From an uncultured Methanobrevibacter sp. (lineage in GTDB: Archaea > Methanobacteriota > Methanobacteria > Methanobacteriales > Methanobacteriaceae): DNA of 49,107 bases. The translations under genes were made by a program, and so were the position numbers. Where the stretch lies: contig NZ_CAMJCX010000008.1 in NCBI RefSeq assembly GCF_946404245.1, forward strand, positions 1 to 49,107. The letters run 5' to 3'. Each line of letters begins with the position of its first letter. Position 1 is the stretch's first letter. The notes below the pieces were generated by a model that was given only the letters and a program-made list of their open reading frames with translations, was not told the DNA's origin and ran no database searches. This document shows, piece after piece, positions 35,440 to 44,650 of this stretch.

Positions 35440-36628
35440 ATGGAGTCCATTAACGAAACTTCAAAGGAAAAACTTCTTGAAACAATTGAGACACTAAAGG
35501 AAGAGAACGAAAAAAACAAAAGATGAACTTATGGAAAAGGTCAGGGCTCTTGAAGGAGAACAGCTGAAATCAAACGTGAGCAATCGCCAGCTTGAGGGAA
35601 AAATCAAGGAGCTCAAGGGTGAAATAAACTCATTTAAAAAGACACCTTTGGTTCTTGCAACAGTTACTGAAGTTTTCGATGAGACAAAAATCGGAATTCA
35701 GGGTGCAGTCGGTCATGAATTTCTTGTAACATGCCCAGGTTCTATCAAAAAAGACCTGCTTGAGCCTGGAGCAAGGGTTGCTCTGAACCAGAATAGTCTA
35801 ACAGTGGTCAATGTATTTCCTGCCAAAAAGGACAAGAACGTGTCTGCAATGGAGATTGATGAAAAGCCGGACGTTACCTATGAAGATATTGGTGGTCTTG
35901 ACACACAGATTACTGAAATCAAGGAAACTGTGGAACTTCCTATCAAAAATCCTGAAATATTTGAAGAAATCGGTATTGACCCCCCAAAGGGAATACTGCT
36001 TTACGGACCTCCCGGAACAGGTAAGACACTTCTTGCAAAGGCGGTTGCCAATGAAACCAATGCAACATTCATTAAGATTGTCGCTTCCGAATTCGTGAAC
36101 AAGTATCTCGGTGAAGGTTCAAGAATTGTTCGTGATGTCTTTGACCTTGCAAAGGAAAAGAGCCCTGCAATCATATTCATAGACGAGATTGATGCAATCG
36201 GAACCAAAAGGGTAAGCAGCAGCGAAGGGGCTGACAGGGAAGTTCAAAGGACATTGATGCAGCTGTTGGCTGAGCTTGACGGATTCGAGTCAAGAGGAGA
36301 TGTCGGAATTATCGGAGCCACCAACAGACCTGACATTCTTGATGAAGCACTTTTAAGACCTGGAAGATTTGACGGGACAATTGAGGTTCCAAACCCAGTC
36401 AAGGAAAGCAGGGAAAAAATTTTTAGAATACACACTTCAAGGATGAAACTTGCCGAAAACATCGATTTTGATGAAATAAGCGAAATTACAGAAGGATTTT
36501 CCGGTGCCGACTTGAAGGCGGTCTGCACTGAAGCTGGAATGTTTGCAATAAGATCCGAGAGAAAAGAAGTCATTTCAAAGGATTTCCTGGACGCCATCGA
36601 CAAGATTTTAGGAAACATCAAGGTTTAG
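35440..36628 (+). pseudogene. pan: proteasome-activating nucleotidase (PAN) with apparent frameshift
   Basis: AAA ATPase that unfolds substrates for the 20S proteasome. Frame 1 runs from ATG 35440 to a TGA at 35524-35526 (28 codons of coiled coil, ...EENEKNKR); the rest continues in a second frame (365 codons from ATG 35531). Dropping one A in the AAAA run near 35518-35521 joins them smoothly as ...EKNKDELMEKVRALEG, giving about 395 aa. Downstream parts are intact: OB domain, Walker A GPPGTGKT, Walker B IIFIDEIDAIG, GATNRPDILDEALLRPGRFD. The C-terminus DKILGNIKV lacks an HbYX tail. It could be a sequencing error, a real null, or an ATPase reinitiated at 35531. Confidence 0.8.
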
Positions 36629-36648
36629 TTAACATCAGTGTTAACTAA
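36625..36648 (+). terminator. hairpin at the end of pan
   Basis: TTAGTTAACA (36625-36634), loop TCAG, TGTTAACTAA (36639-36648), 10 perfect bp, including the TAG stop. No T-run follows directly. Confidence 0.6.
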
Positions 36649-36747
36649 TCCCCACTAATTTTAAAATAACTATTATTTAAGTAATAGTTTCTACTATATT
36701 TTATTAATATTCAATTTATTTTTAATAAAACAATATAGTGGATAGAA

Positions 36748-39700
36748 ATGAGGTCGAAAATATTTTTATTGATAAGCATAGTTTTACTAGCAACAATCTC
36801 TTTGGGAGTTGTTAGTGCCGTCGAGAATTCTACAAGTGATTTGAGTTTGGAATTTGAAGAAATTGATGAAATTCAGGTAGATGAACCTATAAAAAACAGC
36901 CTTGAGGATTCATCACTCTTAAGCGATGATGAGAAAATAACACCAAATCTGACCGTCAACCCTACAGAAAAATCATATAAATACGGGGCTGATGCAACCA
37001 TAACCGTCAGATTAAGCGATGGAGACCATGGTATAGATGGGGAAGTGCAGGCAACAATTGACAACACCACTTATCCAATAGCCATAACAAACGGTGATGG
37101 AAGACTAACGATTTCAAATTTGGAAACCGGAACATATTCCGTCATAGTCAAATTCAACGGCACCGACAAATATGAATCAGTGACAAACACAGATGCAACA
37201 ATTGTAATAGAGAAATCCAAAAAGGTTACTGCAAATGTTGTCATTGAAAACACCACCTACGGAAATCCGGCAATCCTTAAAATAACAAATTTGAGTGATG
37301 TCGACGGAAAACTGATATCAGCATATGGCGGTTTTCAGCTTGTAGGACCGGCACATCCATACGGTTCCATTTATGTAAGAAAAGGATCACTGACAACACA
37401 GTTCAATGATTTGCCGGCGGGAAACTATACTGCATGGATTGTTTTTGGAAATAATATCGGAGGGACTTACGAATTTGAAAACTATGCAGTGGATTTCGTT
37501 GTAAATAAGGCGCCGATGATTTTAACTTCAGAAATACTTGACGGAATATACAACACCAAAACATTAAAAATCAAGGCGGCTGACCTCAAAAACAGAATGA
37601 TATCCGGAAAAATCAACGTGACCGTAGACGGCGAGACATTCCTATTAAATGAAAACATCACCGAGGAACTGAATATTGCGTTGAACCATATTAAAAAAGG
37701 CACACATTCAATTGAAATAACATTTGACGATGCAAACTATGAAAGATCAAATCAGACTAAAGAAATAACTATTGAAAAGGAAGTTGCCTCAGTCAATCTG
37801 ACAGCAGAGTATTCTGCAGCCGGTGAAAATGCCGCTGTAAACATCAATGTTTTAAATGCAACAGGAAAAGTCAGCGTCATTTTAAACGGCAGGGAGGAAA
37901 TACTCAATCTTGATAAAAACGGGAATGCAGTATACCTCATCAGAAACATTGCACCTGGAGATTACTTTGTAACCGTAATCTATCATGGAGATGACAACTA
38001 CGGATTTGCAAGTGCTCAAACAAGTTTTAACATTGATAAATTTAACAGCACAGTCACAATTAATGCAAACGACAGCAAAATCAATGCAAATTCAACAATC
38101 AGTGTAAACATCACCGAAGGCGCAACAGGAATAGTGATAATTGGCATTAACGGCAGCGAATATGCAATCAACTTAACTGAAACAAACAGCATAAACGTTG
38201 AATTTGCAAGTGCAGGTACATACAACATTGTCGCAACATACTTTGGCGATGATAACTACAAGCAAAGCTCAAACAATAAAACAGTTACCGTAAGTGATAA
38301 GCTTCCCGCCAACATCTCAGTCAGACTTCCGGAAAAGATTGAATCAGGAGACAATGTCCATATTGATATTAGTGCGGATACTGATGCAGAGGTGACATTA
38401 TACATCAATGATGAAATCATTACCGACTCAAACATGACCTTTAAAGCCGGGACCTACAATATGACTGTTGTTGCTCTTGAAAATGAAAACTATAAATATC
38501 AGACTTACTTTAAAGTCTTTGAAGTGACTAAAAAAGACGCTTCAATAAACATTACCCCACTCGACAACGTGAAAATTGGAGATGTTATAGCAGTTAATGT
38601 GGAAAGTGAAAGCGACGGAGAAATTTCCGTTAAAATAAATGGTGTGGAAATTGTGGGCGATTATGAAATTAAGACATCAGGAACCTACACAATCACCGCC
38701 GAAAGCAGCGAAACAGACAATTACAAAAGAGGTTTCGAATCATATGCATTCACTGTTGAAGAAGACATCATAGAGCCTAAAAAGGATTCCGTCATTGCCA
38801 TTGAAATTCCAGACGACATTGAAGAGGGAGATTCAGTTTTGGTTAATGTGAGCGTGTTGAATGCAACAGGAAACATCACAATTATCATTGATGGTGCCGA
38901 GACAATTAAAACACTTGAAAACGGCCTTGCAAACATAACTATAAAAAACATCACAACAGGGACACACACAATCACAGCAATATACTACGGTGACGAAACA
39001 CACAACCCCGCACACAACACAACAAACATCGAAATAGCTGAAGAGATTGCTCCCGAACCGGAAAAGCAAAACACAACAATAACAATCACAACACCTGAAG
39101 AAATAAAAACAGGCGATGCAATCAATATAACCATAAACATATCCGATGCAACAGGAAACGTCACAATTATCTTTGACGGTACTGAAAGTTCATTGACATT
39201 GGAAAACGGCTCAGCGGAACTTCATGTGGAAAACATCACTATGGGAAAACACAGCATCACAGCAATATACTACGGTGACGAAACACACAACCCCGCACAC
39301 AACACAACAAACATCGAAATAGCTGAAGAGATTATTCCTCAACCGGAAAAGCAAAACTCCACAATAAAAATTACGGTTCCAGAAAACATAAAAATCGGAG
39401 ATGCCCCCGACATAAACATAAGCATAAGCAATGCGACAGGAAACATTTCCGCATTCATTGACGGGGTTGAAATCTCATTGACATTGGAAAACGGCTCTGC
39501 AGTCATTTCATTAAGCAGCATTTCTGAAGGATTACACACCATCTCAATTGTATATTACGGCGATGAAAATTTCCTTAAATCAACCGTCTCCAAATCATTC
39601 AGCGTTGATAAACAGAAATCTGAAATCAATATAAGAGTTAGTGAAATAAAAATAAATGAACCAGTAAATGTGGAAATTAGCATTCCAAATGCAACCGGAA

Positions 39701-40749
39701 ATATCATCGTCATTGTTGACGGCGAAAAACATGCTGTTCCATTGGATGAAAATGGCAGCGCAACTGTTGCCGTATGCAATGCCGTTTCAGGCATACATGG
39801 AATTGTAGTAATCTATGAGGGTGATGAAATTCACACTTCATCTTACGGCATGTCCAATTTCACTGTAGCGAATTATATTGCAACCGAATTTACCAACATT
39901 ACCATAATGGAAGACATGAACATTACCGCAACACTGGTGGATGCCGACGGAAATCCTATTTCATTTGCATCTGTCGATTATTCAGTGGGAAATGCATCAA
40001 ATGACACAGTAACAGGACCTGACGGATCATTTACTATTGCAGGCATGAGCGGGGAAGCAATTGCAATCAGTTATGCAGGCAATAACACATATCTTGCCAC
40101 AAACACATCAATCAGATTCAACAATGCATCTCCGAAAATGCTAGCTACCCAGTTCAATGTAACCAACGGCTACAGATTGGAAGTTTACGCCGTTGATTAC
40201 AAATCAGGTGAAAGGGGAGCGATGTTCGATGTGCTGCTGAGAGATTCCAACGGCAGCCCTCTTGCAAATCAGAGCGTTCTATTTGCCATCAACGGCTGGG
40301 TTCACAACAAGACAACAGATTCAAACGGCATAGCACACCTTCAAATCAACCTGCAGGATGCAAACTACTACACTTGCGCCCCATGCTATCTTGGAAACAC
40401 AACATATGGAGCAACATTCGCTTCAGCAATGCTTGATGTAGTCAAAAAACCTATCACAATCTCTGCAGCCGCCAAATCATATAAAGCAACTGCAAAAACC
40501 AAAAAATACACAGTTACTTTAAAAACAATCAGGGGATCATCTGCAGACGGTAAAACCTACCTCGGCGCAGGTAAAAAAGTAACCCTTAAAGTGAACGGTA
40601 AAACATACACCGCAAAAATCAACGCTAAAGGACAGGCCACATTTAGCATTAAACTGACCAAGAAGGGCAAGTTCCAAGGCGTTGTCAATTTTGCAGGCGA
40701 TAAAACATATGAAAGCGCAAGCAAAAAAGTAACAATAACAGTTAAATAA
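36748..40749 (+). CDS. adhesin-like surface protein with Ig-like repeats
   Basis: 1333-aa secreted protein. Signal peptide at residues ~1-25 (MRSKIFLLISIVLLATISLGVVSA). The rest is about 13-14 Ig-like/bacterial-Ig beta domains of 80-100 residues, many ending GTYxITAxYxGDxxY-like, with many Asn-X-Ser/Thr sites. Two adjacent units share a 78-bp identical DNA segment (38971-39048, 39256-39333). The last ~95 residues are Lys/Thr-rich (AAAKSYKATAKTKKYTVTLK), with no transmembrane anchor; in Methanobrevibacter adhesin-like proteins such ends are thought to hold pseudomurein. Binding partner unknown; perhaps hydrogen- or formate-giving bacteria or host glycans. Confidence 0.9.
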   Translation: MRSKIFLLISIVLLATISLGVVSAVENSTSDLSLEFEEIDEIQVDEPIKNSLEDSSLLSDDEKITPNLTVNPTEKSYKYGADATITVRLSDGDHGIDGEVQATIDNTTYPIAITNGDGRLTISNLETGTYSVIVKFNGTDKYESVTNTDATIVIEKSKKVTANVVIENTTYGNPAILKITNLSDVDGKLISAYGGFQLVGPAHPYGSIYVRKGSLTTQFNDLPAGNYTAWIVFGNNIGGTYEFENYAVDFVVNKAPMILTSEILDGIYNTKTLKIKAADLKNRMISGKINVTVDGETFLLNENITEELNIALNHIKKGTHSIEITFDDANYERSNQTKEITIEKEVASVNLTAEYSAAGENAAVNINVLNATGKVSVILNGREEILNLDKNGNAVYLIRNIAPGDYFVTVIYHGDDNYGFASAQTSFNIDKFNSTVTINANDSKINANSTISVNITEGATGIVIIGINGSEYAINLTETNSINVEFASAGTYNIVATYFGDDNYKQSSNNKTVTVSDKLPANISVRLPEKIESGDNVHIDISADTDAEVTLYINDEIITDSNMTFKAGTYNMTVVALENENYKYQTYFKVFEVTKKDASINITPLDNVKIGDVIAVNVESESDGEISVKINGVEIVGDYEIKTSGTYTITAESSETDNYKRGFESYAFTVEEDIIEPKKDSVIAIEIPDDIEEGDSVLVNVSVLNATGNITIIIDGAETIKTLENGLANITIKNITTGTHTITAIYYGDETHNPAHNTTNIEIAEEIAPEPEKQNTTITITTPEEIKTGDAINITINISDATGNVTIIFDGTESSLTLENGSAELHVENITMGKHSITAIYYGDETHNPAHNTTNIEIAEEIIPQPEKQNSTIKITVPENIKIGDAPDINISISNATGNISAFIDGVEISLTLENGSAVISLSSISEGLHTISIVYYGDENFLKSTVSKSFSVDKQKSEINIRVSEIKINEPVNVEISIPNATGNIIVIVDGEKHAVPLDENGSATVAVCNAVSGIHGIVVIYEGDEIHTSSYGMSNFTVANYIATEFTNITIMEDMNITATLVDADGNPISFASVDYSVGNASNDTVTGPDGSFTIAGMSGEAIAISYAGNNTYLATNTSIRFNNASPKMLATQFNVTNGYRLEVYAVDYKSGERGAMFDVLLRDSNGSPLANQSVLFAINGWVHNKTTDSNGIAHLQINLQDANYYTCAPCYLGNTTYGATFASAMLDVVKKPITISAAAKSYKATAKTKKYTVTLKTIRGSSADGKTYLGAGKKVTLKVNGKTYTAKINAKGQATFSIKLTKKGKFQGVVNFAGDKTYESASKKVTITVK
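38971..39333 (+). repeat. direct repeats inside the adhesin gene
   Basis: Identical 78-bp blocks at 38971-39048 and 39256-39333, period 285 bp (95 codons), encoding ITAIYYGDETHNPAHN and following residues. A second shared block, TCATTGACATTGGAAAACGG, recurs 285 bp apart near 39190 and 39475, showing that the repeat extends over more than one unit. Confidence 0.9.
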
Positions 40750-40787
40750 GTGAGGAATTTTCTCACTACTTTTTTCTTTTTTTATCA
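40749..40787 (+). terminator. terminator of the adhesin gene
   Basis: AGTGAG (40749-40754), loop GAATTTT, CTCACT (40762-40767), then T-rich tract. Confidence 0.7.
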
Positions 40788-40885
40788 GTCAAATAATATT
40801 TAAACTAATCTTTTTATAGTAATAGAAACAAAAATAATTGCATACTGATTTTATGATAATCTTTTTATTAAAATGGTGAATATAG

Positions 40886-42469
40886 ATGACACATTGGATT
40901 GAAAACATAGCTGATGAATTAAGCAAAATGGATGTAGAAGAACATGTCATTGCAAGCGGAACCTCCATTTCAGGTTCAATACACATTGGAAACTCTTGCG
41001 ACATATTTGTAGCTAACGGGATTGGTAAGAAGTTAAGAGAAAAAGGAAAGAAAGCAAAAACCATCTGGATTGCAGATGACCACGACCCACTCAGAAAAGT
41101 CCCATACCCTTTACCTGAATCATATGACAAATACTTAGGAATGCCATACTCAATGATTCCATGCCCTGACGGATGCTGCGCAAACTTTGTAGAGCACTTT
41201 GAAAAACCTCTGCTTTCAGTGATGGATGACTATGGAATAGAAATGGAAACAAAATCCGGTTTTGAAATGTACAAGTCCGGAGTTTATGACGATTACATAA
41301 GAACCTCCTTTGAAAAAGTTGAGAGAATAAAAGAGATATTCAACCAATACAGAAGAGAACCTTTGGCAGATGACTGGTTGCCTTACAACCCAATCTGTGA
41401 AGAATGTGGAAGGGTAAATACCACACAGGCTTACGATTACGACGGCGACATTGTAAAATACAGATGTGAATGTGGCCATGAAGGTGAAATGGACATCAAA
41501 TCCGGAAACGGTAAACTTACCTGGAGAGTTGAATGGGCTGCAAGATGGAAAATATTCGGAACCACCTGCGAACCGTTCGGTAAAGACCATGCAGCAAGTG
41601 GAGGATCATACGACGTAAGTAGCGTCATCTCCGAAGAGATATTTGATTATCCTGCACCTTATCCAGTACCATACGAATGGATTACACTTGACGGAGAAGC
41701 AATGAGTAAATCTCACGGCGTTTTCTTCGCTCCTGAAGAATGGCTGAAAATCGGACCTGCTGAAAGTCTTCACTATTACCTGTTCAGATCAAAACCTATG
41801 AAAGCAAAAGATTTCTCACCTAAAATGCCTTTCTTAGACTTTATTGATCAGTTCGACACTGTTGAAAAAGTATTCTATGACGAAGTGGAAGCTCCATCTG
41901 AAAAAGAAAGAAGAAAATTCAAGGAAATATATGAAATAGTTCAAATGACTCCTGACGCTCCGCTTCCATTCAGACCGCCTTTCAGATTCCTGGTCAACGC
42001 TTATCAAATCGCAGGAGACGACCTTGAAAAAATCTTTGACATACTCAAGAGAAATTCCCAATTGACCAAAAGCTTTAAAGACAAAGAGTTCGGTGACTTG
42101 ACCGAATTGGAACTGGCCCAATACAGGGAAAGAGTTGACAATGTTATTTACTGGTTAGACACTTACGCACCTAAATTCGTGAAATTCCAAGTGCAAGAGA
42201 AAAACGTTCCTAACTTGCCTCTAACCGATGAGCAAACCCAATTCTTGTCTGGTTTAGCAGATTTAATGGAAACAACTGAGTTTACAGATGCAGCTGAATT
42301 GCACGATGCAATGTATGGAATTCTAGAAAGTCAAGGTTTAAAACCACAAAAAGGATTCCAAGCTATTTATAAAATGATTCTTGGTCAAAAACAAGGTCCA
42401 AGAGCAGCATCATTCCTGTTAAGCTTGGACAAAGACTTTGTTGTAAAAAGATTAAGACAAGAAGCTTAA
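40886..42469 (+). CDS. lysS: lysyl-tRNA synthetase, class I
   Basis: 527-aa class I LysRS, the archaeal type unrelated to bacterial class II. HIGH-like [11 protein letters not shown] (~30-40), KMSKS-like EAMSKSHG (~272-279), and Cys-rich zinc segments CPDGCCANF (~94-102) and CEECGRVN...CECGHEG (~173-198). A C-terminal helical anticodon-binding part follows. GGTGA lies 6 nt before ATG 40886. It converges with the GNAT-like gene; an imperfect stem spans both stops. Confidence 0.97.
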   Translation: MTHWIENIADELSKMDVEEHVIASGTSISGSIHIGNSCDIFVANGIGKKLREKGKKAKTIWIADDHDPLRKVPYPLPESYDKYLGMPYSMIPCPDGCCANFVEHFEKPLLSVMDDYGIEMETKSGFEMYKSGVYDDYIRTSFEKVERIKEIFNQYRREPLADDWLPYNPICEECGRVNTTQAYDYDGDIVKYRCECGHEGEMDIKSGNGKLTWRVEWAARWKIFGTTCEPFGKDHAASGGSYDVSSVISEEIFDYPAPYPVPYEWITLDGEAMSKSHGVFFAPEEWLKIGPAESLHYYLFRSKPMKAKDFSPKMPFLDFIDQFDTVEKVFYDEVEAPSEKERRKFKEIYEIVQMTPDAPLPFRPPFRFLVNAYQIAGDDLEKIFDILKRNSQLTKSFKDKEFGDLTELELAQYRERVDNVIYWLDTYAPKFVKFQVQEKNVPNLPLTDEQTQFLSGLADLMETTEFTDAAELHDAMYGILESQGLKPQKGFQAIYKMILGQKQGPRAASFLLSLDKDFVVKRLRQEA

Positions 42470-42490
42470 TCTTTCAAATTTTTCTTTTTT

Positions 42491-42877
42491 TTAGATTAAA
42501 CTTTTAAATTCTTTTTTAAGCAGAATTTCATTTTCATTATCAACGAATTGATAGTCTAATTTTTCAAATATATCAATCAGTATATCTTCACGGCTGTCGA
42601 AACTGACGACAACACTTTTGAACTCATAGTCCATAGCTATCTTTTCCAGCTGCCTTATCAGCTTATATGAAATCCTTTCGCGGTCATCATAGGAGTTTAA
42701 AAATAGTGTTGTGATTTCCGCTGAATCTGCATCATATACCTTGAAGCTTGTGCATCCTACAGTCTTTTTATAATTCATCAAAAGCAGAACTACCTGAGGC
42801 TCATCTAGAAAACATCCAAATGACTTGCATATTTCAATAAATCTTTCGTCACGTTCATCTGTTACTACAATTTCCAT
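42491..42877 (-). CDS. GNAT-like N-acetyltransferase family protein
   Basis: 128-aa small protein with a GNAT-like order of strands: VLLLMNYKKTVGCTSFKVYDADSAEITTLFLNSYDDRERISYKLIRQLEKIA. It resembles the family's G-C/A strand, the E-I/L beta-bulge and the pre-CoA helix, but the RxxGxG/A pyrophosphate loop is poor (SYDDRERISYKL), so CoA binding is doubtful. The ATG overlaps the TAA stop of the upstream deaminase (TAATG), indicating coupling. Function unknown. Confidence 0.6.
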   Translation of the reverse strand: MEIVVTDERDERFIEICKSFGCFLDEPQVVLLLMNYKKTVGCTSFKVYDADSAEITTLFLNSYDDRERISYKLIRQLEKIAMDYEFKSVVVSFDSREDILIDIFEKLDYQFVDNENEILLKKEFKSLI

Positions 42878-43347
42878 TATTTTACCTCCGTAGTGTTTCC
42901 AACCTTTGCAAGCTCATCATCCCATATTTCCGAATTGTTGCAGGCAAATTCCAAAAACAAATCCCGACATCTCACGTCATCAAGAACGACAACTTCCACA
43001 TCGTTGCATCTCAAAAGGTTTTCGGCACCCATCAGTGTGGTATTCTCCCCAATGACAACCCTTGGAATGTTATACAATATCACCGCACCGGAACACATCG
43101 GACACGGAGACAATGTAGTATACAATGTGCAATTGATATAATCATCATAGTTCAGGCGCCCTGCATTTTCAATTGCATCCATCTCAGCATGCAATACAAC
43201 AGAATCGTTTTGAATAAGTCTGTTATGTCCTCTGGATATTATCTCGCCATCCTTAACCAAAACTGCACCTATAGGTATTCCACCTTCTTTTAAGGACTTT
43301 TGAGCCTCTTTTAGGGCCTCACTCATAAAATAGTTATCTTGAGTCAT
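42877..43347 (-). CDS. zinc deaminase, yeast-type cytosine deaminase-like
   Basis: 156-aa CDA-fold deaminase. Zinc/catalytic motifs HAEMDAIENAG (~53-63) and TTLSPCPMCSGAVILYNIPRVVIGE (~77-101). The C-terminal block EVVVLDDVRCRDLFLEF resembles the eukaryotic cytosine deaminase Fcy1 more than TadA tRNA deaminases, and the size matches Fcy1. It may salvage cytosine to uracil; TadA-like or guanine deaminase activity remains possible. Coupled to the downstream GNAT-like gene. No clear ribosome site before ATG 43347. Confidence 0.8.
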   Translation of the reverse strand: MTQDNYFMSEALKEAQKSLKEGGIPIGAVLVKDGEIISRGHNRLIQNDSVVLHAEMDAIENAGRLNYDDYINCTLYTTLSPCPMCSGAVILYNIPRVVIGENTTLMGAENLLRCNDVEVVVLDDVRCRDLFLEFACNNSEIWDDELAKVGNTTEVK

Positions 43348-43368
43348 TTTAAAAAAAAAGAATAAATT

Positions 43369-43386
43369 AGATGAATTTAATCATCT
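43369..43386 (-). terminator. hairpin at the end of the coiled-coil gene
   Basis: AGATGA (43369-43374), loop ATTTAA, TCATCT (43381-43386); the TGA stop (43381-43383) is in the arm and A/T-rich sequence (T-run on the minus strand) follows. Confidence 0.5.
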
Positions 43387-44469
43387 TAATCTATTGAATA
43401 ATCCTTTGTTGGATTGTTTTTCTAATTCCTCTTCGAGTTTCCTTATGGTATTGTGCAAATCGGAAATCTCTTTTTTGGATTCATTAGACAGTTTGTCATA
43501 GCTGCTTTCCTTAAGTTTGAGTTGAGTGCTGAGTGAAGAAATCTCTTGTTTGTATCCATCGATTTCTTTTTTGTTTTGACTGTCAACTTCATCCTTATAG
43601 TTTCCAAGCTCAATGAGTTCAGCTCTTAGCTTGTCAACTTCACTGGAAAGGTCTATGTTTTCTTTTCTGGAATCAGCCAATTTATCTTTAACCTCTTTTA
43701 ATTCATCTGACAATTGTTTATTTTCATTTTTGATATCGTCAACGTTGATATTGGCCAATTTTTCCTTATATTCATCAATTTGGGATTGAAGCTCTTCTTT
43801 AATAGTGTCTATTTCGGATTCCAATTTGTCTGCTCTTACTTTATTAACTGCACCTTCGGCTCCGAGTTTTCCTATTTTGTTACTTAAATCCGCATTAATA
43901 TCCAATTGATCGAAATATTTCCTGGTGGATTTTTCCAATGCATCAGTCAATTCTTTTTTAAGCCCGTTTAACTCTGCATTTTCTTTTTTGAGTTTAGGAA
44001 TGATCTTATTGGTTAAATAATTGAGTTCACTTGATTGATTAGATAATTTTTCATCTTTTTCTTTTAGTTTCCTTTTCAAATCATCTAATTTTTTGGAGTC
44101 TTGTTTGGTTGGTTTTTGTTCCTTGGAAGGTTTTTCTTCTACAACCTCTTCAACTTCCGGCTCAGCAGGAACTTCCTCAACACTTTCCTCAACAACCTCT
44201 TCAACAACAGGCTCTTCTGGAACTTCCTCAACACTTTCCTCAACAACCTCTTCAACAACAGGCTCTTCTGGAACTTCCTCAACAGTTTCCTCAACAACCT
44301 CTTCTGCAACCTCTTCAACAACAGGTTCAGCAGGAGTATTTTCCACAACAGGTTCTGCAGGAACTTCTTCAACAGTTTCTACAGGTTTTGATTTCCTATT
44401 TCTAATTTTATCTAAGTCTAATTTCACTTTTTGCCCATACATGGCATTTATTGGTTTATCATTTGACAT
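43381..44469 (-). CDS. acidic-repeat coiled-coil protein
   Basis: 362-aa protein of unknown function. Residues ~30-115 are almost only Val, Glu, Pro and Ala, with tandem 17-residue units EEPVVEEVVEESVEEVP. Residues ~125-350 form a long heptad coiled coil (DDLKRKLKEKDEKLSN...LEEELEKQ). It ends in NKGLFNRLR, a short basic end that might be a binding tag. No signal peptide or transmembrane helix, so cytosolic. GGTGATT-TTA-ATG sets the start at 44469. Divergent from polC. It might be a structural, cell-division or chromosome-associated protein; I cannot say which. Confidence 0.75.
   Translation of the reverse strand: MSNDKPINAMYGQKVKLDLDKIRNRKSKPVETVEEVPAEPVVENTPAEPVVEEVAEEVVEETVEEVPEEPVVEEVVEESVEEVPEEPVVEEVVEESVEEVPAEPEVEEVVEEKPSKEQKPTKQDSKKLDDLKRKLKEKDEKLSNQSSELNYLTNKIIPKLKKENAELNGLKKELTDALEKSTRKYFDQLDINADLSNKIGKLGAEGAVNKVRADKLESEIDTIKEELQSQIDEYKEKLANINVDDIKNENKQLSDELKEVKDKLADSRKENIDLSSEVDKLRAELIELGNYKDEVDSQNKKEIDGYKQEISSLSTQLKLKESSYDKLSNESKKEISDLHNTIRKLEEELEKQSNKGLFNRLR
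44168..44321 (-). repeat. 51-bp tandem repeats in the coiled-coil gene
   Basis: Unit starts at 44168, 44219 and 44270, exactly 51 bp apart; the first two units are identical and the third begins to diverge. Each encodes 17 residues. Length-variable by slippage. Confidence 0.9.
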
Positions 44470-44650
44470 TAAAATCACCAAAATAGCAATAATAATCTAA
44501 AAGTTCAACAACTAAATACACTTATAAAATTATATTTGACAACATATTTAACTATTGTTAATGTGAAAATTTCACCCTTGAAAATATTCAAATAATATGA
44601 AAATCTAACTATATTATACTGAATTAATTTTGTAACTTGTGGCGATTACC

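Noticed and set aside
35495-35526. Programmed -1 frameshift at A-AAA-AAC in PAN
   Set aside because: The heptamer is in the right phase for -1 slippage, but the ATPase frame is +1 relative to the first, so slippage there would not restore it.
44101-44500. Several long frames antisense and frame-shifted in the coiled-coil gene
   Set aside because: They are artefacts of the 51-bp repeats, which keep all frames open.
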